This document shows, piece by piece, positions 8,561 to 16,696 of a stretch of 64,000 nt of DNA. The notes under the pieces were generated by a model that was not told the origin of the DNA, ran no database searches, and saw only the letters and a program-made list of their open reading frames with translations. Both the position numbers and the translations under genes were made by a program. The stretch is taken from the NCBI GenBank assembly GCA_964420405.1, contig CAYQTL010000010.1:50706-114705 (forward strand). The letters are read 5' to 3'. This DNA comes from CAYQTL01 sp964420405. Its GTDB lineage: Bacteria > Acidobacteriota > Thermoanaerobaculia > Thermoanaerobaculales > Sulfomarinibacteraceae. Each line of letters starts with the position of its first letter. Position 1 is the stretch's first letter.

Positions 8561-9910
8561 ATGGAGCGGATCGCGGCGAATCAGCGGCTCGGCCGCCTGG
8601 TGATGGCGGCCATGGACGCGCTGGTGCTGCTCGGCGCCGGACTCGCCGCCGCCTGGCTCCGCTTCGGTCCGTCCGGGTTCCCACGCGAGCTCGAGCTGAT
8701 CCTCGCCCATCCCGGCTTCGTGGCCTACGCGGTGCTGGTCCAGCTCGGGCTCGCCGTCACCTTCGACCTGTACCGTCCCGAGAGCTGGCGGACCAACGAC
8801 TACCTCCTGCTGCGGCTCGCGGCCCTGGCCGTCAGCCTCGTGGTGGCGCTGGTGATCGGCGTCTACGTCGTCGGACCGTGGCGCTTCGGCCGAGGGCTGC
8901 TGGTGCTGACCCTCGCCACCTCGCTGCCGGTGCAGGGTCTGCTCCGCTTCTTCTGGCTCCGGGTCCTCGCCCGGCCACAGGCCCGCCGCGCGGTGGTGAT
9001 CGGCAACGGACCGATCGTCGGCGCCCTCGAGGAGGAGCTCGCGCGGCGGCCGTCGCCGCCGTTCCGGATCGTCGCCCATCTCGCCGCCCCGGGTCCCGAG
9101 GAGCGGTTCGAGTTCGACACCACCCGCCTCGAGGAAGCGGACCTCGTCATCGTCGCGTCGCTGGTTCACGAGGACGCCGTCGACCGCCTCGCCGCGCTCA
9201 ACTTCCGGGGCACGACCGTGGTCGACGCCGCCGGCGCCTACGCCGCGCTCACCGGGCGGATCCCGGTCCTCCAGGTGGACTCGCGGTGGTTCATCGCGAC
9301 CGGGGATTTCTCCTCCCTGGCCCGCTCCCCGTTCCACCGCCTGCAGCGGTTCCTCGACGTCCTCGCCGCCTGCGGCCTGCTGGTGCTCAGCGCACCGCTG
9401 ATGCTGGTCGCGGCCCTGACGGTGGTCCTGGTGGACGGGACGCCGGTGCTGTACCGGCAGGTGCGCCTGGGCCGTTTCGGCGAGCCGTTCGTCCTGCTCA
9501 AGCTGCGGACCCTGCGCCGGGGATCCGACCATCGGGGTCCGGCCTTCGTCGCGCCCAACGACCATCGCCTGTTGCCGCTGGGGGGTTTCCTGCGTCGCTG
9601 GCGGGTCGACGAGCTCCCGCAGCTGCTCAACGTGATCCGCGGCGACATGAGCCTGGTGGGACCCCGCCCGGAGCGACCCGAGATCGCGACCCGGATGGAA
9701 CGGGACATCCCGTTCTACGCCTTCCGCTACTCGGTGCGCCCCGGTCTCACCGGCTGGGCGCAGGTCAACCTCCCGTACTGCACCGACACCGAGGAGCACC
9801 TCAAGAAGCTCGAGCTCGACCTGTACTTCCTCCGCCACTACGGTCCCGCCATGTACGCCATCGTGCTGATCCGGACACTCGGGGCGCTGGTGTTCCGCCC
9901 GGGGCAGTGA
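8561..9910 (+). CDS. Polyprenyl-phosphate sugar phosphotransferase (initiating glycosyltransferase)
   Basis: Membrane enzyme of 449 residues that would transfer a sugar-1-phosphate from a nucleotide sugar to undecaprenyl phosphate, the first step of exopolysaccharide or O-antigen assembly. The N-terminal half has four TM helices and a Rossmann-like segment (VVIGNGPIVGAL). A fifth TM near residue 285 leads into the catalytic domain. Diagnostic motifs are KLRTLRRGS, RRWRVDELPQLLNV, GDMSLVGPRPERPE and RPGLTGWAQV. An in-frame TTG at 8525 would add 12 residues; ATG 8561 is preferred although its ribosome site is weak. No other polysaccharide genes are adjacent, so the product is unknown. Confidence 0.92.
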   Translation: MERIAANQRLGRLVMAAMDALVLLGAGLAAAWLRFGPSGFPRELELILAHPGFVAYAVLVQLGLAVTFDLYRPESWRTNDYLLLRLAALAVSLVVALVIGVYVVGPWRFGRGLLVLTLATSLPVQGLLRFFWLRVLARPQARRAVVIGNGPIVGALEEELARRPSPPFRIVAHLAAPGPEERFEFDTTRLEEADLVIVASLVHEDAVDRLAALNFRGTTVVDAAGAYAALTGRIPVLQVDSRWFIATGDFSSLARSPFHRLQRFLDVLAACGLLVLSAPLMLVAALTVVLVDGTPVLYRQVRLGRFGEPFVLLKLRTLRRGSDHRGPAFVAPNDHRLLPLGGFLRRWRVDELPQLLNVIRGDMSLVGPRPERPEIATRMERDIPFYAFRYSVRPGLTGWAQVNLPYCTDTEEHLKKLELDLYFLRHYGPAMYAIVLIRTLGALVFRPGQ

Positions 9911-10039
9911 CGGCGAGGTCCGTCGGAACCCGCTCCGGAACCCGGCCGCGTCCCCGTTCGTGCCTCCGGTCCCGCCGCGGCGGAGCGCGAGCGGCATCGG
10001 GCACGGTCGCGGCCGGGGCCCCTCCCCGCGCGCTCCCGG

Positions 10040-10069
10040 TTGACGGCGTCGCGGCCTTCACGCCATACT
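10040..10069 (+). promoter_or_regulatory. Likely sigma70 promoter upstream of the TPP riboswitch
   Basis: TTGACG and CATACT are separated by 18 bp and placed about 50 bases before the riboswitch aptamer, so transcription would start near 10076 and include the whole aptamer. The remainder of the 9911-10039 spacer is plain GC-rich sequence with no recognised element. Confidence 0.5.
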
Positions 10070-10117
10070 CACAGCCGGCTCTTTGGCAGCGTCTCGCTGC
10101 GTGCTGTGCACGTTTCC

Positions 10118-10196
10118 ATGGGGGTGCCCGCCTTCGGCGGGCTGAGATCACACCCCTCGAACCTGATCCGGGTCATGCCGGCGGAGGGAACTGGAG
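10118..10196 (+). promoter_or_regulatory. TPP (THI-box) riboswitch
   Basis: The aptamer core is unmistakable. It has a 5' GGGGGTGCC arm, a small GC hairpin (CCCGCC/GGCGGG), the pyrimidine-sensor CTGAGAT, ACCCCTCGAACCTGATC, and the pyrophosphate-side CGGGTCATGCCGGCGGAGGGA. It ends about 78 nt before the ATG of the TonB-dependent receptor. Established knowledge: this RNA binds thiamine pyrophosphate and turns expression off when TPP is abundant. The stretch 10197-10273 is rich in GCG and CCC blocks that could form the switching hairpin that hides the ribosome site; a U-tract terminator is not evident, so translational control is more likely. Confidence 0.95.
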
Positions 10197-10273
10197 ACAC
10201 CGAGCGTCGCGCCCCCCGCGGGCGCGTCCCGCCCTCGAGTCCTTCGCGGCGTGGCTCCCGAACGGAGGAGCCC

Positions 10274-12730
10274 ATGTCGCACCGAACCGCCCGACATTTC
10301 ACTTCGACTCTGCTCTGGATCGCCGTCGCGGCTCTCCACTCCCCGGCCGCGACCGCCGAGGATGTCCTCCGCGGCGTCGTCGTCGGTCCCGAAGGACGAC
10401 CGGTCGCGTCCGCGCAGCTGACGGTCCGAGGTGACGGCCTCGACGTCGACGCGGCCGTCGACGCCGACGGCCGCTTCGCCGTCGTCCTTCCCGCCGGCGC
10501 GCGTTTCCCGCTGTCGCTCCAGGCGACCGCGCCCGGGTTCGAGCCGCGCACGGTGGTGCTGGAGGATCCGTCGGCCGCCGCGCGGGTCGAGCTCCGGGTC
10601 CGCCCGCTGTTCACCGGCCAGGTGGAGGTGACTGTCAACCGGGCCCGCGCCGGCGAGACCCCGGTCACCGTCACCAACATCGACCGGCAGGAGATCGAGC
10701 GGCGCTACTGGGGTCAGGACGTGCCCATGTTCCTGGACGCGGTACCGGGCTTCTACGCCTACAACGACGCCGGCCACGGCCTCGGCTACTCGTACTTCTT
10801 CCTGCGCGGGTTCGACATGCGGCGGACGGCGGTGAGCCTCAACGGGGTCCCGCTCAACGACGCGGACAGCCACGCGGTGTACTTCGTGAACCTCGCCGAC
10901 TTCCTCGCCACCACCGGAGACGTCCAGGTCCAGCGGGGCGTCGGTACCAACCTTTACGGAGGCAGCGCGATCGGCGGATCGGTGGACTTCCGGACCCGGT
11001 CGCCCCTCGACGAGCCCCGCCTGCGGGTCGACACCTCCCACGGCTCCTGGGACACCAGTCGATGGACCATGGAGTACGACTCGGGGCGCTCGGACAGCGG
11101 CTGGGCGGCCACCTTCCGCTACTCCAGGGTCGACTCGGAGGGCTACCGGGACCGGTCCTGGCTCGAGGCCTGGGGTGCCTACGCCTCGGTCGAGCACCGT
11201 GGTGCGCGGTCCACCACCAGTGTGGTCCTGTTCGGCGGACCCGAGCGCACCCACCTGGCGTTCCTCGGCGTGCCGAAACGGTACCTCGACGGCGAGGTCA
11301 CCGGCGACCGGAGGCGCGACCGGCGCCACAATCCCCTCACCTACCCCGGCGAGGTGGACGACTTCTTCCAGCCGCACTACCAGCTGCACCACGACTGGCG
11401 CGTCGCCGACGACGTGACCCTGCGCAACACCGTCTACTACTTCGAGGGCGAAGGATTCTTCGAGCAGCTCACCGAGGGCGGCAGCCTCGCCGCCGTCGGG
11501 CTGCCGCCGGCGATCGGGCCGGACGGGAGCCCCACCGACACCACTGACCTGATCACGCGCCGCCACATCGACGAGTGGGACGCCGGCTGGATCCCCACCC
11601 TCGAGTGGCGCCACGGCAACGGCACCCTGCAGGCCGGCGTGGCATGGCGCGAGCACCGCGGCCGCGAGTGGGGCGAGACGGTGTGGGCCGAGAGCTTCCC
11701 GAGCGGGGTCGGTCCAGGCCCGCGCTGGTACGACTACGACCTCGACAAGCGCACCGTCCAGCCGTTCGTGCAGGAGACCTGGCGGGTGAATCCGCGCTGG
11801 AACGTCCTCGCCGGCGTCACCTGGACCTCCCACAGCTACGACCTGTCGAGGGACCGGGTCGGCAACCTCGGGGCCGACGTCTCCTACGACTATCTGCTGC
11901 CGCGGCTCGGCGTCAGCTTCCGCCCGGTAGCGGACTGGAGCGTGTACGCCAACCTGTCCCGCGGCGCCCGCGAGCCGGCGTTCCGCGACGTGCTCGACCC
12001 GCACGACGCCTTCACCGACGGCAGGGTGCGGGATCTCGACCACGAGGAGCTGACGGACCTCGAGGTCGGCGCGCAGCGGGAGCTCGCCTTGGGCTACGCC
12101 CGCGGCAACCTCTACCTGCTCGACTTCGACAACGCCATCGTCTTCGCCGGCGGGGTCGACGACGACGGCCTGCCCACCACTGCCAACGGCGCCGTCGTCA
12201 CCCAGTGGGGCATCGAGCTGGAGGCCGGGTGGACCCCGCGTCCCCGCTGGGGAGGGCGGCTCGCGCTGTCCTACACAGAGGCCACGTTCGACGAGTTCGT
12301 CGAGTTCGACGTCGCCGGCGGGTCGGTCGACCACTCGGGCAACCGGGTGGCCGCGGTGCCCGACTGGCTCGGCACCCTCGAGCTGCACGGCGGCGTCGGC
12401 CCGGTCGACCTGCTGCTCGACATCCGGCACGTGGGGCGGTTCTTCCTCGACAACACCGAGGACCTGCGAAAGCTCCCCGATCTGCGTGACGATCCCGGCC
12501 ACATCCGGCGCCTCAACCCGGCGTTCACGGTTCTGGGGCTGTCGGCCGAGGTGTCGCTCGGCCGCCGGGCATCGGCCGCGGTCGGCGCCGACGACCTGCG
12601 GCTCCGGCTACGGGTCGACAACCTCACCGACGAGCTCTACACGACCTTCGGCTACATGGGCTGGACCGAGCCGGAGTGGATCCCCGCAGCCACGCGGTCG
12701 GCCTATCTCGGGCTGACCGTCGACTGGTAG
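10274..12730 (+). CDS. TonB-dependent outer-membrane receptor, probable thiamine transporter
   Basis: An 818-residue outer-membrane barrel. A signal peptide (to about Ala 26) precedes a carboxypeptidase-regulatory-like domain (about 30-105: LRGVVVGPEGRPVASAQL), the plug (about 130-240: FYAYNDAGHG, FLRGFDMRRTAVSLNGVPLND, GGSAIGGSVDFRTR) and a long beta-barrel ending ...YLGLTVDW with the terminal aromatic needed for barrel insertion. The start has GGAGGAG four bases upstream. The TPP riboswitch in its leader is the best clue to substrate: thiamine, a thiamine phosphate or a precursor. The partner inner-membrane transporter is not in the window. Family is certain; substrate is inferred from regulation alone. 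Confidence 0.92.
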   Translation: MSHRTARHFTSTLLWIAVAALHSPAATAEDVLRGVVVGPEGRPVASAQLTVRGDGLDVDAAVDADGRFAVVLPAGARFPLSLQATAPGFEPRTVVLEDPSAAARVELRVRPLFTGQVEVTVNRARAGETPVTVTNIDRQEIERRYWGQDVPMFLDAVPGFYAYNDAGHGLGYSYFFLRGFDMRRTAVSLNGVPLNDADSHAVYFVNLADFLATTGDVQVQRGVGTNLYGGSAIGGSVDFRTRSPLDEPRLRVDTSHGSWDTSRWTMEYDSGRSDSGWAATFRYSRVDSEGYRDRSWLEAWGAYASVEHRGARSTTSVVLFGGPERTHLAFLGVPKRYLDGEVTGDRRRDRRHNPLTYPGEVDDFFQPHYQLHHDWRVADDVTLRNTVYYFEGEGFFEQLTEGGSLAAVGLPPAIGPDGSPTDTTDLITRRHIDEWDAGWIPTLEWRHGNGTLQAGVAWREHRGREWGETVWAESFPSGVGPGPRWYDYDLDKRTVQPFVQETWRVNPRWNVLAGVTWTSHSYDLSRDRVGNLGADVSYDYLLPRLGVSFRPVADWSVYANLSRGAREPAFRDVLDPHDAFTDGRVRDLDHEELTDLEVGAQRELALGYARGNLYLLDFDNAIVFAGGVDDDGLPTTANGAVVTQWGIELEAGWTPRPRWGGRLALSYTEATFDEFVEFDVAGGSVDHSGNRVAAVPDWLGTLELHGGVGPVDLLLDIRHVGRFFLDNTEDLRKLPDLRDDPGHIRRLNPAFTVLGLSAEVSLGRRASAAVGADDLRLRLRVDNLTDELYTTFGYMGWTEPEWIPAATRSAYLGLTVDW

Positions 12731-12836
12731 TCGGACCGGGGATCATGCCGCGGCGTGCCGTGGCGACGCCCACGGGGATCGGGTAGGCTACCGCCCGCTT
12801 CCGGCGTCCGGTGTCCGGCGCCGGCCCGTCGCCACC

Positions 12837-13613
12837 ATGCGGTCGATCCTGGTCCTCGCCCTGCTGCTCGCGCTCCGCGGCGTGAGCCGGCTGTTCTACC
12901 GCTTCGAGCGCGGTTGGGTGGGCGAGCTGCGTCCGGAGGGATGGCGCGACCTGCGGGTGATCGCGATCCTCAACCACACCAGCCTGTACGAGGTGCTGAT
13001 GGCGGGCTACGCCGACACGCCGCTGCTGTGGCGCTTCGCCCGCCACGCGGTGCTGCCGGTCGCGGAGAAGACGCTCAAGCGCAGGATCGGCCTGTTCTTC
13101 CGCTTCCTGGTCGCCCACGTGGTGGAGGTCACGCGTCAGCGCGACCACACCTGGGCGGCGGTGCTCAACCGGATCGACCACCGTGCGATCACGATCATCC
13201 TCCCCGAGGGACGGATGAAGCGGCGCAACGGGCTCGACTCCCAGGGCAACCCGATGACCGTGCGGGCGGGCATCGCCGACATCCTCGAGGCGCTGGACGG
13301 GGGCCGGATGCTGCTGATCTACAGCGCCGGGCTGCATCACGTCCAGGCCCCCGGAGAGGGGCTGCCGAAGCTGTTCCGGACCGTGCGGGTGAACATGGAG
13401 GTGGTCGACATCGTCGACTACAAGCGTTCGGTGGACAGGATGACCGCCGAGGAGCCCGAGCTGTCCTTCCGTCGAGCCGTGGTCCGGGATCTCACGGATC
13501 GCCGGGACGCCAACTGCCCGGCACCCGACGTGCCGCTGCCCCGGGCGAGACTGCTGCGGGACCACCACGGCCGGGCGGCGTTCCCGCAGGGCCACGGGGC
13601 GCGCACCACCTGA
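12837..13613 (+). CDS. PlsC-like acyltransferase domain protein
   Basis: A 258-residue protein with one N-terminal membrane helix and a lysophospholipid-acyltransferase fold. Motif I reads NHTSLYE, where the usual HX4D acid is Glu rather than Asp. Motif III is PEGRMKR, close to the classical PEGTRS. The catalytic His is present. The product is expected to acylate a glycerophospholipid, glycolipid or ornithine lipid at the inner membrane; the acceptor cannot be told from sequence. The ATG has no strong ribosome site. The last 40 residues (RGARTT end) look unstructured. It stands alone, convergent with the NUDIX gene. Confidence 0.75.
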   Translation: MRSILVLALLLALRGVSRLFYRFERGWVGELRPEGWRDLRVIAILNHTSLYEVLMAGYADTPLLWRFARHAVLPVAEKTLKRRIGLFFRFLVAHVVEVTRQRDHTWAAVLNRIDHRAITIILPEGRMKRRNGLDSQGNPMTVRAGIADILEALDGGRMLLIYSAGLHHVQAPGEGLPKLFRTVRVNMEVVDIVDYKRSVDRMTAEEPELSFRRAVVRDLTDRRDANCPAPDVPLPRARLLRDHHGRAAFPQGHGARTT

Positions 13614-13646
13614 CCTCCGGCGCCGTCCTCCCGGCGCGGCAGCCGC

Positions 13647-14192
13647 TCAGCCGAGGTCGTTGGCGAGCCGGGCGAGGAGCAGGATCGCCAGGGTCTTGGC
13701 GTCTCGGATCCTGCCCTCCCGGATGGCGTCGTCGAGCCCGGCCGGCGAGCAGCGCACGACCTCGAGGATCTCCGGCTCCGCCATCCGCGGCCCGCCGGAG
13801 GTGCGCAACCCGGTGGCCGCGAAGCAGTGCAGGATCTCATCGCTGAAGCCGGGGCTTGTGTAGAACGAGCCGAGGGGGCGCATCATGCCGGCTTCCAGTC
13901 CGGTCTCCTCCACCAGCTCGCGCCGTGCGCAGTCCTCCGCGCTCTCGCCCTCCACGTCGAGCTTGCCGGCGGGGGCCTCCAGCAGGACCTCGCCGGTGGG
14001 GTACCGGAACTGCCGCAGCAGCACCATCGTGCCGTCGTCGTGTACCGGGAGGACCACCACCGCGCCGGCGTGCCGGACCACCTCGCGCACCGACTCGGCA
14101 CCGTCGGCGAGCCGGACGCGGTCCACCTCCAGCCGCAGGATCCTGCCGTCGTACACCGTCGTCCCGTCGATCCGCGTCTCGTGCTCTGCCAC
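13647..14192 (-). CDS. NUDIX hydrolase, ADP-ribose pyrophosphatase type
   Basis: Cytoplasmic 181-residue Mg-dependent pyrophosphohydrolase. The Nudix helix is clear: APAGKLDVEGES followed by ARRELVEETGL, with one extra residue between the first Gly and Glu compared with the usual box. The downstream FYTSPGFSDE segment is typical of ADP-sugar pyrophosphatases. Start: GTG preceded by GGAGGAGGG four bases away; a longer in-frame ATG form (14291) lacks such a site. It is likely to clear ADP-ribose or ADP-sugars. It is divergent from the EamA transporter, 143 bp apart. Confidence 0.88.
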   Translation of the reverse strand: MAEHETRIDGTTVYDGRILRLEVDRVRLADGAESVREVVRHAGAVVVLPVHDDGTMVLLRQFRYPTGEVLLEAPAGKLDVEGESAEDCARRELVEETGLEAGMMRPLGSFYTSPGFSDEILHCFAATGLRTSGGPRMAEPEILEVVRCSPAGLDDAIREGRIRDAKTLAILLLARLANDLG

Positions 14193-14335
14193 CGGTCCCT
14201 CCTCCGTCCCGGTCGCCACCCTAGCGCATCGGCGGAGCCCTGCCTCCGCGCGGCGACCGGAGCCGGTGGCCGCCCGGGCGGACGACACCACGCCACCGGC
14301 TTGCCCGCCGCGCCTCCCCCGGCGAGAATCGCCCG

Positions 14336-15190
14336 ATGCCGACCTGGCTCGCGACCCTCGCCCTTCTGGCCGTCACCGCGGTGTGGGGGTGGACGTTCGT
14401 GCTCGTCCAGGACGCGGTGGCCCGCTACTCGGTGGCCGGCTTTCTGGCGATCCGGTTCGCCATCGCGGCGGCGTCGGCGGTGGTGCTCTTCCGTCGCCAC
14501 CTCGACCGCGCGTCGCTGCGGGTCGGTGCGGCCATCGGGGTCCTGCTCGCGGCCGCCTACCTGCTCCAGACCTGGGGCCTGAAGTTCACCACCGCCACCA
14601 ACGCCGGCCTGATCACCGGGCTGTTCGTCGTGCTCGCCCCGGTGCTCGACCGGCTCCTGTTCCGCGCCGTCCTGACGCGCACCGCGTGGTTCGCCGTCGC
14701 GCTGTCGGTCGCCGGCATGTCCCTCCTGACCGGACGCCTCCCCACCGACCTCGCGCTCGGGGACCTGCTGGTGCTGGGCTGCGCTTTCGGCTTCGGTCTC
14801 CACATCGCCGTGCTCTCGCGCCACGCCCCGCGCCATGACGCCCGCGGCCTCGGCGCCGCCCAGATGGTGGGAGTGGCGCTGTGCTTCGCGCTGCTGTGGC
14901 CCCTGACAGAGCCGGTGACGGCGCCGCCGCGGGAGGTCTGGTTCGCCCTGCTGCTCACGGGCCTGGTCGCGTCGACCGTCGCCTACACCGTGCAGACCTT
15001 CGCCCAGCGCTCGCTCTCCACCGCACGTACCGCGGTGCTGCTCACCACCGAGCCCGCCTTCGCGGCTCTCTTCGGCTACCTTCTGGCGGGCGAGCGGTTG
15101 GGAGGAAGCCAGCTGGTCGGGGCCGCCACCATCCTCGTCGCCGTGGTCCTGTCCGAGGCGGTGCCGGCGCTGCGCGCGCGGCGCGCCTGA
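14336..15190 (+). CDS. EamA/DMT-superfamily inner-membrane transporter
   Basis: A 284-residue protein of ten predicted TM helices built from two EamA repeats (about 5-135 and 148-275). Signature stretches include TAVWGWTFVLVQD at the start of repeat one and SVAYTVQTFAQR-like sequence (here STVAYTVQTFAQ) with TEPAFAALFGYLLAGE in repeat two. Members export or import amino acids, nucleotides or other metabolites; the substrate cannot be deduced. The ribosome site is weak. It stands alone between the NUDIX gene and a convergent gene 13 bp downstream. Confidence 0.9.
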   Translation: MPTWLATLALLAVTAVWGWTFVLVQDAVARYSVAGFLAIRFAIAAASAVVLFRRHLDRASLRVGAAIGVLLAAAYLLQTWGLKFTTATNAGLITGLFVVLAPVLDRLLFRAVLTRTAWFAVALSVAGMSLLTGRLPTDLALGDLLVLGCAFGFGLHIAVLSRHAPRHDARGLGAAQMVGVALCFALLWPLTEPVTAPPREVWFALLLTGLVASTVAYTVQTFAQRSLSTARTAVLLTTEPAFAALFGYLLAGERLGGSQLVGAATILVAVVLSEAVPALRARRA

Positions 15191-15203
15191 CCCGCAGGCC
15201 GCC

Positions 15204-16052
15204 TCATGGCGGCGGCAGGATCAACCGCGATCTGGGCAGCGCGGGCGAGCCGGTGGAGCGCTCGCGACCGGGGAACCCACCCTCCAGCTCGGGCACCAGG
15301 GTCACCGTCGGCCCGACGTGCCCTGGCGGCGTCGGGGGCGGTGGTGGGAGCCGCCCGCCCCCCCGCGTCCAGACGAAGCCGGCGAGGTTCGCGAGGTCGG
15401 TCAGCCCCCTCGACAGCGACACGGCCGCGACGCCGAACGCCACCGAACGGTCGTCGAGCTCGCGCCAGCTCCGCAGGCTGCCCGTCCGGTAGAACTCGTC
15501 GCCGATGAACGGGTACAGCACGCGGCTGCGGGCCATCGCCGCCCGCACCGTGCCGCCGGGACCCTCGGTCAGCAGCCCGTGGTCCCGTCCGTAGTAGACC
15601 AGCCGCACCCGTCCCCGGATCGAGTCCACGTACCGCTGGTACGGCTCGGCGTAGCGCGGCTCGCGCGGATCGCCGTGGGACACCGCGAGAGGGTCGTTGG
15701 CGTCCAGCGCGAGGACGGCCAGCAGGCCGAGGTCCTCGACCAGGTCCTCGAGCGGCACCGGCTCCCTCAGCGCCTCGGCGCAGTGGATCGCCTGGGCCTC
15801 CAGCGCCTCACGCAGGCTGCCCGGCGGGCCGGCCCGCCACGACGGCGGCGCCTGCAGCCCGCGGCTCAGCCCGGCCTCGAAGCGGAGGTGGTTCCGGCGG
15901 ACGTGCCGCGCGAGGTCGGTCGGGAAGAGCTCGACCGCCGACCAGGCGGCCCAGCGGGTCGTGGTGTCGCTCCATCCCACGCAGAGCGCCGCCGCCACGA
16001 CGACCGCGGCACGGGCACGGATCCGTCGCCTCCGGCTCTCCGCCCCGCGCAC
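15204..16052 (-). CDS. Exported protein, possibly a degenerate zinc-phospholipase C/S1-P1-like fold
   Basis: A 282-residue protein with a basic N-terminus and a hydrophobic stretch (about 14-26) that acts as a signal or anchor. The pattern TRWAAWSAVELFPTDLARHVRRN near the N-terminus and LGLLAVLALDANDP near the middle resemble the helix positions of zinc-dependent phospholipase C-like proteins. There the family would carry His ligands (H..A and HyvxDxxxP), which here read Thr/Trp and Val, so metal binding is doubtful. The C-terminus is Pro-rich. GTG start; it lies 15 bp after the thioredoxin gene in the same direction and probably forms its operon. Function unknown; the fold is a tentative reading. 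Confidence 0.55.
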   Translation of the reverse strand: MRGAESRRRRIRARAAVVVAAALCVGWSDTTTRWAAWSAVELFPTDLARHVRRNHLRFEAGLSRGLQAPPSWRAGPPGSLREALEAQAIHCAEALREPVPLEDLVEDLGLLAVLALDANDPLAVSHGDPREPRYAEPYQRYVDSIRGRVRLVYYGRDHGLLTEGPGGTVRAAMARSRVLYPFIGDEFYRTGSLRSWRELDDRSVAFGVAAVSLSRGLTDLANLAGFVWTRGGGRLPPPPPTPPGHVGPTVTLVPELEGGFPGRERSTGSPALPRSRLILPPP

Positions 16053-16067
16053 CTGCTCACCCCACCG

Positions 16068-16568
16068 TCACGCGCCGGCGTCCACCAGCGAGAGCACGCG
16101 ACCGCGGATCTGTCCTGGAAGCTCGGCTGAGTAGCCGCGTGTGACCAGCTCGGTGCGGCCGTCCGGTCCGATCAGGATGTTGGTCGGGATCGAGTCGATC
16201 CCGATCGCCTGGAGCACCCGCGGCGGCAGACGGTACACCGGCAGGTCGACCCCGGTGGCCGCGATGAACCGCTTCGCCGCGACGGCCGAGGTGTCGACGT
16301 TCACCGTGAGCACGACGAACCCGGTGCCGACCAGCTCGCCGTACAGCTTCTCCAGCTCGGGCAGCTCGACCCGGCAGGGGCCGCACCAGCTCGCCCAGAA
16401 CGTCAGCAGCACCGGGCGTCCGCGGAACGACTCGATCGCCACCTCGCCGCCGTCGAGGGTGGTCAGCGTGAGGTTCGGGAAGACGGGGCGGTCCGGCTCC
16501 TCCTCCGCCCGTGCCGCGATCGGCCAGCACGCGGCGGCCACGAGAACGAGTGCGAGAAGGCGTCTCAT
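16068..16568 (-). CDS. TlpA/ResA-like periplasmic thiol-disulfide protein
   Basis: A 166-residue exported thioredoxin. The signal peptide ends near Ala 20 (AARA). The mature domain carries FWASWCGPCRVELP, the redox CxxC, near residue 60. The family cis-Pro is in SIPTNILIG, and IGPDGR is typical of TlpA/ResA. Such proteins reduce disulfides in apocytochromes or other envelope proteins. That fits a genome rich in c-type haem proteins, although no cytochrome maturation gene is adjacent. It is the first gene of a two-gene minus-strand unit, divergent from the hydroxyacyl-CoA dehydrogenase. Confidence 0.9.
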   Translation of the reverse strand: MRRLLALVLVAAACWPIAARAEEEPDRPVFPNLTLTTLDGGEVAIESFRGRPVLLTFWASWCGPCRVELPELEKLYGELVGTGFVVLTVNVDTSAVAAKRFIAATGVDLPVYRLPPRVLQAIGIDSIPTNILIGPDGRTELVTRGYSAELPGQIRGRVLSLVDAGA

Positions 16569-16633
16569 GCCGCCGCATGATACGCGACCGCGCCGACTCG
16601 GACAACGCGGCCGGCCCCCTCACGGTCGCGTGA

Positions 16634-16657
16634 GGATTGTGAACGCAGGCACAATCC
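16634..16657. promoter_or_regulatory. Perfect inverted-repeat operator candidate upstream of hydroxyacyl-CoA dehydrogenase
   Basis: GGATTGTG and its exact complement CACAATCC are separated by 8 bp. The 24-bp element lies 40 bp before the dehydrogenase ATG and 66 bp upstream of the divergent thioredoxin start. Its size and symmetry suit a dimeric TetR-, FadR- or GntR-type repressor. The half-site TTGTGA may also overlap a -35. No matching regulator gene is nearby, so the factor is unknown. Confidence 0.5.
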
Positions 16658-16696
16658 GGCTACCACCTCGATGCTGCTCCTGCTACACTCCGCGCC

